Below are positions 8,003-14,546 of a stretch of 20,779 nt of DNA, in pieces (the stretch's first letter is position 1; each line of letters opens with the position of its first letter). The notes under the pieces are model-generated. The model had not been told where the DNA came from and did not search any database. It worked only from the letters and a program-made list of their open reading frames with translations. Made by a program: the position numbers and the translations under genes. The DNA is taken from positions 1-20,779 of the forward strand of contig CABRSG010000009.1 of the NCBI GenBank assembly GCA_902473545.1, given 5' to 3'. This stretch comes from an uncultured Lachnospiraceae bacterium. GTDB lineage: Bacteria > Bacillota > Clostridia > Lachnospirales > Lachnospiraceae.

Positions 8003-8089
8003 CGCAAATGCTATTTCAGGCCGCAAATAGCACTATTTTTATCGCGAATTAGATTCATTTTTGTGTAATATGTCTTTTTCAGCGCAGAC
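8003..8089 (-). promoter_or_regulatory. Direct-repeat block A upstream of GH3 copy 1
   Basis: Plus-strand motifs CGCAAAT (8003), CGCAAAT (8022), CGCGAAT (8043) and CGCAGAC (8083) are spaced 19, 21 and 40 bp; in the sense of transcription they read ATTTGCG-like. A 10-base element ATTTTTGTGT sits at 8057. Every one of these offsets is identical in block B (10591-10677), while the bases between differ. Helical-turn spacing of about 20 bp suggests a DNA-binding dimer or tandem protein, and LytTR regulators are known to bind such direct repeats. Confidence 0.65.
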
Positions 8090-8115
8090 TCCCACTCTGT
8101 CATTTTAGTCAGTTT

Positions 8116-10476
8116 TTACTCTGCTACATCGTAGCTCAAACCAAAATTCAGAGCATATACGTTGCCGTCCGCATCCTGGTAAGCATAACTGCCGGACGGG
8201 GACTGTGCAAGCACGTCCTCTGCGATGTACTGATCCTTATCGTAACCCGGAACATCGTTCGGGGATACGCAAACCGGATAGGTCGTGCCATCAATGTCCG
8301 TATCATTTACTGCGATCACCGCATCACAGGATACCATCGTTACCGGAAGTTTACCGGTCGGATTATAAGCGCCTGTCAGGACGTCCATACGTCCCTCCAC
8401 GGATGTGGAGAAGGAACCGAGCAGAGCGTCACAGTACGGCTCAAGGTTCGTGAGAATCCACGGATTGGAGATATTGATGGAAGCTACCACAATACCGCCG
8501 TTTGCGTGTACCGCCTCTGCGATATCTGCAATATCCTTAACGTCAGACAATGTCGTAACGTCAACGGTCTCTCCGGTCTTGCTCTGATCCTCTGTGCTTA
8601 CCTGGTCTACTTCCAGCCCATCTACCAGATCAAGAACTGCCATGTATTCCGCTGACATAGAGATGCCGCCCGGAACTACATCAAAGAATGCGATGTCCGC
8701 TTCTTCCTCGCTTTCAACAAGCGTGTAACCGGCGCCTTCAAAGGCAGCCTTCCAGTTTTCCAGAGCCGTCTCATCCTCGCCGTTTGCCGTGAAGGATGCA
8801 ACATAAACCTTCTTAGAGGTGTCGGAAAGCGGCAGTGCGCTCTCATGGTTCTTCATCAGAACAACCGACTTCTGGTTCATCTCCGTCTTCATTGCAGCAA
8901 CTGCTTCAGCCTTTTCTTCTCCGAGTGCCTTGCTCTCTGCCGCATCGCGGTACGGATTCTCGAACATGCCCATATCAAAGCAGGTGAGCATACGGTTCGT
9001 AGTAGCGCGGGTAAATGCCTCTTCTGTTACCAGACCGGAGGTGACTGCCTCAGAAACAGCCGTCAGGTCCATCGTTGCGCTGAAGCCGTCACCGACAACA
9101 TCGCAGCCCGCATTGATGACCGCCGCATAGCGCTCTGCCTCTGTCATATCCTCAGCGCCCCAGAACTGGTTCGTGATGATGTTGGAGTCAGAGTTGATAA
9201 AGCCGCCAAAGCCCATGGTATCCTTCAGCAATGTCTGAAGAATGGTGGTGTTGTAAGCACTTCCGATTTCTTCCGGAGTAAGCTCCACTCCCTTGTAGCT
9301 CTGCGCTGCACTGCGTCCGTCAGTTGCCGGACGGCTGTAGCTCGGCATGATGCCTGCCACACCTGCGTCAACTGCAGCCTGGAAACCAACGAGCTGATAT
9401 TTCTCCAGGGAACCCTCAGTGGAATAAATACGCCACTGTCCCATGCCATAGTGTGACTCAAATCCGTTTTCCGCAGCGCCGTCGCCCGGGAAGTGCTTCA
9501 TGATAAGAGCAACATCGCCGTCCTGCGCACCGTCTGTGCCGTGCTGATAACCAACGACCAGGGCATTTGCGATACCGGACATTACTTCCGGATCCTCTGT
9601 GTAGGTTGTTTCGTTGCGGCTCCAGCGCGGGTCTGTGATCAGGTCGATCTGCGGACCGTACATCTGACGGATACCCTTTGCATCCCAGATCGCTGCATCC
9701 AGCTCTGCGTATGCCTGAATCAGATCATAGTTGCCATCGCCGATCGCTGCCGCTGCCATACCCTGTGTTGCCGGGTAACCGGTCGTCATCGGGTTAGAGA
9801 TGAGGATAAACGGAATGTTTGTCTCACCTTTGGACACTGCTACAAACTCTGCCAGCATGTTCAGCGCATTGTTGAACAGTGCGCCGGTCTCTGTATCGGT
9901 ATCCTTACGGATAACGCCGGAACGCACGCCCGCTACCGTCACATTCGAATAATCGAAGCCTGCTGCCAGCGCCGCCATCGGATTTGCTTCGCCCTCTGCT
10001 TCCGTTTCTTCTTCCTCTTCTACCGGCAGCATTACAAGCTGACCGAGTATGACATTTCCGTTTTCATCATATACTTCCTCCGCCGTTGTCGCCGCAGGAC
10101 TGGTTACCAGTGCATTCTTCAGCAGACTAATGCGCTGCTCCTGTGTCATCTTGCCGACAAGGTCTGCCGCACGCTCCTCGGAGCTGAGACGCCAGTCCTC
10201 AAATGCATCGAGTTCCTGATCGTTGTCGCTGTCCTTGAAGTACAGACCGTCCTGCTGGATCACGCCAACAAGCGTCACGCCGATGGTCGGGCCGTCTGCA
10301 TTCTCGTAGAATACCGGTGCCAGGTACTCAGCCGGGCATTCGACGCCCTCCTCCACCGTGTAAGGCGCAGCAATGTACTCTGATACACTCTCTTCCGCGA
10401 AAGCCGTCGCCGTCAGAGATGCTGCCATCGCTGTTGCGGTCATCACGCTGACAGCTTTTTTCATGATTCTCTTCAT
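8116..10476 (-). CDS. Secreted GH3-family glycosidase (tandem copy 2)
   Basis: This 786-residue protein is a paralogue of the 5438-7864 product, with long identical stretches in both protein and DNA. The signal peptide is nearly the same (AVSVMTATAMAASLTATAFA). The catalytic barrel shows YFKDSDNDQELDAFEDWRL, ITDPRWSRN, KHFPGDG (about 327-333) and Asp430 in GFINSDSN as the expected nucleophile. The GH3 C-terminal domain begins at QKSVVLMKNHESALPL, and the protein ends FGLSYDVAE. The copies differ most in the loop after residue 145, which here is a run of glutamates followed by Ala-rich sequence, and in the residues after the nucleophile (SN versus SG), so substrate preference may have diverged. 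I chose the ATG at 10476, eight bases after AAGGAGG and matching the paralogue; the ATG at 10482 is only two bases from the ribosome site. The transcript is bounded by terminators on both sides. Confidence 0.9.
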   Translation of the reverse strand: MKRIMKKAVSVMTATAMAASLTATAFAEESVSEYIAAPYTVEEGVECPAEYLAPVFYENADGPTIGVTLVGVIQQDGLYFKDSDNDQELDAFEDWRLSSEERAADLVGKMTQEQRISLLKNALVTSPAATTAEEVYDENGNVILGQLVMLPVEEEEETEAEGEANPMAALAAGFDYSNVTVAGVRSGVIRKDTDTETGALFNNALNMLAEFVAVSKGETNIPFILISNPMTTGYPATQGMAAAAIGDGNYDLIQAYAELDAAIWDAKGIRQMYGPQIDLITDPRWSRNETTYTEDPEVMSGIANALVVGYQHGTDGAQDGDVALIMKHFPGDGAAENGFESHYGMGQWRIYSTEGSLEKYQLVGFQAAVDAGVAGIMPSYSRPATDGRSAAQSYKGVELTPEEIGSAYNTTILQTLLKDTMGFGGFINSDSNIITNQFWGAEDMTEAERYAAVINAGCDVVGDGFSATMDLTAVSEAVTSGLVTEEAFTRATTNRMLTCFDMGMFENPYRDAAESKALGEEKAEAVAAMKTEMNQKSVVLMKNHESALPLSDTSKKVYVASFTANGEDETALENWKAAFEGAGYTLVESEEEADIAFFDVVPGGISMSAEYMAVLDLVDGLEVDQVSTEDQSKTGETVDVTTLSDVKDIADIAEAVHANGGIVVASINISNPWILTNLEPYCDALLGSFSTSVEGRMDVLTGAYNPTGKLPVTMVSCDAVIAVNDTDIDGTTYPVCVSPNDVPGYDKDQYIAEDVLAQSPSGSYAYQDADGNVYALNFGLSYDVAE

Positions 10477-10526
10477 ACACATATCCTCCTTTTACCAATG
10501 GACACACGATTGGTTTATTTCTAATA

Positions 10527-10535
10527 AGCATAGCA
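10527..10535 (-). promoter_or_regulatory. Extended -10 promoter of GH3 copy 2
   Basis: TGC-TATGCT on the minus strand is an extended -10 element at the same distance from the shared TTTTTTGTGCAAAAGT segment as in GH3 copy 1. A second, overlapping TATGCT lies at 10532-10537. No convincing -35 element is present. Confidence 0.6.
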
Positions 10536-10546
10536 TACTTTTGCAC

Positions 10547-10580
10547 AAAAAAGAAGAGTGTCCGCTTTCCGGCACTCTCC
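10547..10580 (-). terminator. Terminator after the sensor kinase gene
   Basis: Minus-strand stem AGAGTG-CCG / CGG-(A)-CACTCT with loop GAAAG and one bulged base, followed by TCTTTTTT. It lies about 135 bp past the kinase stop and directly before the GH3 copy 2 promoter. It is homologous in position to the hairpin at 7959-7991. Confidence 0.75.
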
Positions 10581-10590
10581 TGTTTTTCGA

Positions 10591-10677
10591 CGCAAACTGA
10601 TTTTATTTTCGCAAATTCACGGTTTTCATCCGCAAATATTTTTTATTTTTGTGTATTATGCAATATTCGGCGCAGAC
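10591..10677 (-). promoter_or_regulatory. Direct-repeat block B upstream of GH3 copy 2
   Basis: Plus-strand motifs CGCAAAC (10591), CGCAAAT (10610), CGCAAAT (10631) and CGCAGAC (10671), with ATTTTTGTGT at 10645. Spacings are 19, 21 and 40 bp, exactly as in block A, and the first motif lies 11 bp from the hairpin. The sequence between motifs differs from block A, which argues that the motifs themselves are under selection. Candidate target of the LytTR regulator encoded at 12048-12752. Confidence 0.65.
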
Positions 10678-10713
10678 GCCTGCCCCGGTCTTTTTCATTT
10701 CCTGTTTTCCACC

Positions 10714-12051
10714 TTACTCCTTCGGCTCGATCCGCATGGATACCGTCAATCGAAAGATATTTCCTTCCGCTTCCACGGAAGCGTTTCCACCGTGCTGCTG
10801 CGCGATCGCAATGATCGAGCGCAGCCCGAAGCCGTGGTGATGTTCCTCCGCCTTGGTGGTGATCGGAAGACCGTTCTCAAATTTCAGTTCATGCTCGAAA
10901 TAATTTTCCACCACCAGAATCACCATATCGTCGCGCCTTGCCGCCCGCAGGGAGATAAATTTCTTCTCCGGGTGCACAACATTTTCCATCCCCTCCAGCG
11001 CATTATCCATTGCGTTTCCGAAGAGTGCATATATTTCCATATCTGTCAGGCAGTAAAACAGCTTACCATCCACAATATAAGTAAAACGCACACCATTCAT
11101 AGAGCAGATGATATTTTTCTCTGTGAGCACCACATCCAGGCTCTTGTTGCCGGAGTCCACCACCGTGTTGAATTCGTCGATGGAATCCCGCAGACTGTCC
11201 AGGTACTTCTGGAACTGCCGCTGCCCCTCCGTAGAGCGCAGCAAATTGATGTAATGCTTGAGATCGTGGCACTTAATCTGCAGTGATAAAATACCCTCGC
11301 GGCTGATCTCATAGTAACGCTGCTTACTGCTGATAAAATTCTGCATACTGGCGTTCTCGTGATGCAGAAGCGACAGATACGCCGTCATCATCAGCAAAAT
11401 AAAGTTTACGATGCTATACAGAAGCGCCGTGAGGAAAAACAGCGTCCCGGAATCTGTCAGCTTTTTCGGAAACAGAAGCTGATACATAAACTCCAGCAGC
11501 ATCTGGCTGAAAAGAATGACAACAAATATCCACCCGATCGCTTTCAGAGGGAAGGATACCTCACGATGTACGAAATATTGATATACCTTCAGGCAGCACA
11601 CCTCAATAAGCACATACAGCGTATAGGACATGATCGACTGGAAGGGGCTTCCGCCCGTCCAGGTGGCGTCCGGGCTGACCGGGACTGCCGAGATCAGCTT
11701 TACCGCATCCCACGATATCCGATAGATTGTGAGCGCCATGATACTATTAAAAATTGCCGCATCACTGGAAATATGATAGCAGAACCGGGCGCAGAGAATA
11801 AACAGGAGGCTCAGCGCCATGATGTAAAAGCTGTATCCGACCGCGATCACCGCCTCATTCGACAGGACAACCTCCAGTGTGTAGCGCATACACCAGCTCG
11901 CCGCACATAGCAAAAAAAAGCTCAAGAGGATACGCGCCACAAAAGAACGCTGCTTCTCCCCCTTGTTCCATGCCACCAAATGTATGAAAAAGATGACTCC
12001 GGAGGATATGCGCCAGTCAATCTCCCGAATCCACCATACCGGCGTCATCAT
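10714..12051 (-). CDS. GHKL-domain sensor histidine kinase (AgrC/HPK10-like)
   Basis: This 445-residue membrane kinase has about six or seven hydrophobic helices in residues 10-230 forming a membrane-embedded sensor with no large extracellular domain. A coiled segment (232-258) leads to the phosphoacceptor motif CHDLKHYINLLR with His262. The ATP-binding GHKL domain shows the N box FGNAMDNALEGM (344-355) and the glycine box HGFGLRSI (406-413). This pattern matches the HPK10 class that pairs with LytTR regulators, best known from peptide quorum sensing such as AgrC. No AgrB or peptide-precursor gene is visible here, so the signal may be a sugar, a peptide from elsewhere, or something else. Its ATG at 12051 overlaps the stop codon of the regulator gene (ATGA), so translation is probably coupled. 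A terminator follows the gene at 10547-10580. Confidence 0.9.
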   Translation of the reverse strand: MMTPVWWIREIDWRISSGVIFFIHLVAWNKGEKQRSFVARILLSFFLLCAASWCMRYTLEVVLSNEAVIAVGYSFYIMALSLLFILCARFCYHISSDAAIFNSIMALTIYRISWDAVKLISAVPVSPDATWTGGSPFQSIMSYTLYVLIEVCCLKVYQYFVHREVSFPLKAIGWIFVVILFSQMLLEFMYQLLFPKKLTDSGTLFFLTALLYSIVNFILLMMTAYLSLLHHENASMQNFISSKQRYYEISREGILSLQIKCHDLKHYINLLRSTEGQRQFQKYLDSLRDSIDEFNTVVDSGNKSLDVVLTEKNIICSMNGVRFTYIVDGKLFYCLTDMEIYALFGNAMDNALEGMENVVHPEKKFISLRAARRDDMVILVVENYFEHELKFENGLPITTKAEEHHHGFGLRSIIAIAQQHGGNASVEAEGNIFRLTVSMRIEPKE

Positions 12052-12752
12052 ACGCTTTTCCCCAGGAAGTTAATGAAGCGCTGCTCTATCTCCTTCTGAT
12101 GCGACTTTGAAATCTGCACGCGCTCGTTGTTTACTTCCACAAAATCACTTCCTACCCGCTTAATGTGGCGCATATTCACCAGATAGGAACGGTTGCACTG
12201 GATAAAATTGCGGTCGTCCAGCTTTTTGCGCACTTCGCCCAGCCTGCCGCGCACCTTGTAATCGCCCTGCTCGGTGTGGTAGATGAGGTCGTGGTCGTAC
12301 ACCTCCACGAAATAGATGCTGTTCGAGGGAATGCTCACGATGCCGTCCGAGGTTTTTAAGGCAAGCGTAACATTGATGCTGTCGCTGATGCGCTTGATCG
12401 CCTTCTCCAGCACGCGGTCGATGGAAAACTGGTCGATTGGCTTGATGATAAAGTCCATCGCGTCCACCTCGTAGCCGCGTATGGCAAACTGCGCCATATG
12501 CGTCACAAAAATAAGCTGCGCCTCCTTATTGACAATACGCAGGAATCTCGCCGCATCCAGCCCGTCCATTTCACCCAGGCGGATGTCCAGAAATACGATA
12601 TTATAAAGCTCCCGGCTGCGGATAAACTCCACGCCGTCATAATACCGATGGATCACGTGCTCCTCGCCCTTTGCATTAAAATAATGTTCCACACAGTCAA
12701 CCAGTTCCTGCATTTCTTTCGTGTCATCGTCCACGACTGCAATCAGAAGCAT
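12048..12752 (-). CDS. LytTR-family response regulator
   Basis: This 234-residue protein has a receiver domain (1-120) with the acidic pair Asp8/Asp9, phosphoacceptor Asp56 in VFLDIRLGEMDG, Thr84 in FVTHM and Lys104 in IIKPID. The LytTR DNA-binding domain follows (about 128-230), with the typical RNFIQCNRSYLVNMRHI segment and a C-terminal QISKSHQKEIE. LytTR proteins (AgrA, AlgR, BtsR/YehT, VirR) bind imperfect direct repeats with centres roughly 21 bp apart, usually as activators. Start ATG at 12752 follows GGGGGAGGAAG; the frame is open 26 codons further upstream through a leader hairpin, with no ribosome site. The gene is first in a two-gene operon with its kinase. Repeats of matching spacing upstream of the GH3 genes (8003, 10591, 19877) are candidate targets, by inference. 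Confidence 0.92.
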   Translation of the reverse strand: MLLIAVVDDDTKEMQELVDCVEHYFNAKGEEHVIHRYYDGVEFIRSRELYNIVFLDIRLGEMDGLDAARFLRIVNKEAQLIFVTHMAQFAIRGYEVDAMDFIIKPIDQFSIDRVLEKAIKRISDSINVTLALKTSDGIVSIPSNSIYFVEVYDHDLIYHTEQGDYKVRGRLGEVRKKLDDRNFIQCNRSYLVNMRHIKRVGSDFVEVNNERVQISKSHQKEIEQRFINFLGKSV

Positions 12753-12784
12753 CGCTCTTCCTCCCCCATTAATATCATAAAAAC

Positions 12785-12828
12785 GACCGCCGAAGCATAT
12801 ATCCGTCAGGATATCGCATTCAGCGGTC
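12785..12828 (-). terminator. Leader hairpin with T tract before the response regulator
   Basis: In minus-strand RNA ten bases (12819-12828) pair fully with 12785-12794 (one G-U), enclosing a second 6-bp stem (ATATCC / GGATAT, loop TGAC). The outer stem is followed by GTTTTTATG. It lies between the regulator's promoter and its ribosome site, so it could attenuate the two-component operon. It may also serve as terminator for the upstream symporter gene, which has no better hairpin. Confidence 0.6.
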
Positions 12829-12849
12829 ATTCCGCTACTTCTATCCCTT

Positions 12850-12878
12850 ATTATAATATAGAAGTGTCAATTTTACAA
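12850..12878 (-). promoter_or_regulatory. Promoter of the two-component operon
   Basis: TTGTAA (12873-12878) and a perfect TATAAT (12850-12855) are 17 bp apart on the minus strand. Upstream at about 12889-12907 lies a direct repeat of TACAAAATT (10-bp period, seen on the plus strand), which could be a regulator site or an AT-rich upstream element. Confidence 0.7.
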
Positions 12879-12942
12879 ATGAGAAATCATACAAAATTGT
12901 ACAAAATTATTGTTAAAAACTACTATTCGCGGCAGCTTTCCG

Positions 12943-14505
12943 TTAAGATTTAAATTCCGCCGGAACCTGATCGATGGTCTGATACATTTTCATTGCCTGC
13001 TCCATCGTCTTACCATCTGCGATCGCCGCTTTTCTTGCCGCATTCACCGCCTGGATTTCCTTCATCTTCGGGCCGGTCAGCGTGTAGCCCTTCATCGCGA
13101 TCAGCGTCGCAATCCATGCCAGCATCGGGATGATGCAGAACAGCACGATCACCACCCAGTTCATGCCGGGCGCATACGGCGTCTCCGCCGCCGGAAGGTC
13201 GGAAAGGCCGATAAACGATACCGCGATCGCAACAACCGTGGTAGCAAGCGAGGAAACCAGCTTATCTACCAGGCTAAACAGCGTACCCATAATGCCCGGA
13301 ATATATTTGCCGGAACGGTACGTCTCGTAGTCCGAGCAGTCCGCAACCATCGGAATCGGCATATCTGCGGTAGAATAGCCGATGCCAAAGAATACGATAA
13401 ACAGAATCGTGTACAGATTAATGGAAAGCCCATTCTCTCCCATAAGGGAAAGGTTGAATGCCGGGCTGCCCTGCTTCCAGAAGAACAGCAGCACAAGCAC
13501 GCCTATGTACATAATCAGCGCCAGACGCACATATTTCTCCAGGGATGCCTTCTGCCCCTCCTTCTGAGAAGTGCGGATCGTCAGCAGGAAGAACGGCGCC
13601 GAGCACGCATAGCCGAGCACCATCATCGGCAGATACAATCCGTCGTAGTTACCCATCATACAGCCGTACAACATACACAATACCGACACGTTTGTCGCGA
13701 TAGCGAGCGCCAGCTTACAGCCTGCACCGGCAACCATCAAACGCTGCATCGGCTTATTACCCTTAATAATTTCGAGATACTCGGAAACCTTTACCTTCTC
13801 GGCGTTTGCTCCGCCGATGCCGTAATATTTCGGCTGGTCCTTCTCCCAGATACCGATCACTGCCAGGATCGTCAGCACGATCGAGATCACGATGCCGAGC
13901 GGCGCCAGCACGCGGTAAAACTCTGCCGTGTTGTAATCGCCCACGTTGGAACGGATAATCGGCGCAAGGAACTGCATTGCGCCCATACCGATAAGGCTTC
14001 CAACCGTGTTGAACAGCGTAAACATCGGGCGCTGCTTCGGATCATTTGTCAGAACCGTCTGCCCGGAACGGGTGCAGGAAGTCTGGAAGGTATAACCGAT
14101 TACCCAGATAAAATACAGCAGCACAAACAGCACATAGCGCAGCCACATCATAGATTCCGGGATCAGCGGGGTAAACAGGTACAGCACCAGCACACTCGCC
14201 GCCATGACAAGGTTGCCGATGATCATAAACGGACGGAATTTGCCAAATTTGCCGCTGGTGCGGTCAATCAGCGCGCCGATGATCGGATCGGTGACCGCAT
14301 CGCACAGACGCATCGCCGTCACCATGATAGTCGCAAACGCCATCAACAGACCGAGCACGCCGTTGCCGAACATCGCGATGTAGGAAAGCACTAACACAAA
14401 GTATACATTCGTCGCACCGTTGTTCAGCGGGAAAAGCACAAGCTGATACGCTTTCGCGCGGTTCATGCCGTCCTGCCCGGCCGTCTTTGCAGAATTATTA
14501 CTCAT
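12943..14505 (-). CDS. GPH-family sugar:cation symporter
   Basis: This 520-residue protein has about 12 hydrophobic helices and belongs to the glycoside-pentoside-hexuronide family (MelB, XynB/XylP, GusB types). The family signature between helices 2 and 3 is clear: RLCDAVTDPIIGALIDR followed by KFGKFRPFM (about residues 66-94), with the cation-site aspartates Asp69 and Asp73. It imports glycosides with Na+ or H+. The substrate is not readable, but the gene follows a cytoplasmic GH2 glycosidase and a surface GH3 enzyme in the same direction, with a 41-bp gap and no terminator, so it probably imports the products or substrates of those enzymes. I place the start at ATG 14505, nine bases after AGGAG; the GTG at 14511 is too close to the ribosome site. 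A long hydrophilic C-terminal tail (about residues 478-520) probably lies in the cytoplasm. Confidence 0.9.
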   Translation of the reverse strand: MSNNSAKTAGQDGMNRAKAYQLVLFPLNNGATNVYFVLVLSYIAMFGNGVLGLLMAFATIMVTAMRLCDAVTDPIIGALIDRTSGKFGKFRPFMIIGNLVMAASVLVLYLFTPLIPESMMWLRYVLFVLLYFIWVIGYTFQTSCTRSGQTVLTNDPKQRPMFTLFNTVGSLIGMGAMQFLAPIIRSNVGDYNTAEFYRVLAPLGIVISIVLTILAVIGIWEKDQPKYYGIGGANAEKVKVSEYLEIIKGNKPMQRLMVAGAGCKLALAIATNVSVLCMLYGCMMGNYDGLYLPMMVLGYACSAPFFLLTIRTSQKEGQKASLEKYVRLALIMYIGVLVLLFFWKQGSPAFNLSLMGENGLSINLYTILFIVFFGIGYSTADMPIPMVADCSDYETYRSGKYIPGIMGTLFSLVDKLVSSLATTVVAIAVSFIGLSDLPAAETPYAPGMNWVVIVLFCIIPMLAWIATLIAMKGYTLTGPKMKEIQAVNAARKAAIADGKTMEQAMKMYQTIDQVPAEFKS

Positions 14506-14546
14506 TTCCACAGACTCCTTTCTTTTTCTACAGCAGGATAAGCGCC

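Noticed and set aside
5261..8068. A 935-codon open frame on the plus strand
   Set aside because: It lies antisense to a well-supported GH3 gene, has implausible Cys/Arg/His-rich composition and no recognisable domain. It reflects codon usage of the real gene.
5438..10476. NagZ-type N-acetylglucosaminidase for the tandem GH3 enzymes, because of KHFPG and a later ESH
   Set aside because: The catalytic His of the NagZ KHFPGHG motif is Asp here, and both proteins carry a full GH3 C-terminal domain as in glucosidase-type enzymes.
8003..10677. CRISPR-like repeats
   Set aside because: The repeated units are only about 7 bp with 12-14 bp gaps, no cas genes are present, and spacers do not have CRISPR lengths.
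10615..10699. Short minus-strand frames (about 30 codons) in the repeat blocks, considered as signal-peptide precursors
   Set aside because: The frame present before GH3 copy 1 is broken by a stop at the aligned position before copy 2, and ribosome sites are poor. The conserved features are DNA motifs, not codons.
12861..12869. TTGACA in front of TATAAT as the -35 element of the two-component operon
   Set aside because: The gap to TATAAT is only 9 bp. TTGTAA at 12873-12878 has the correct 17-bp spacing.
12910..14394. A 494-codon plus-strand open frame, rich in His, Arg and Gln
   Set aside because: It is antisense to the GPH symporter. The composition is typical of a shadow frame.
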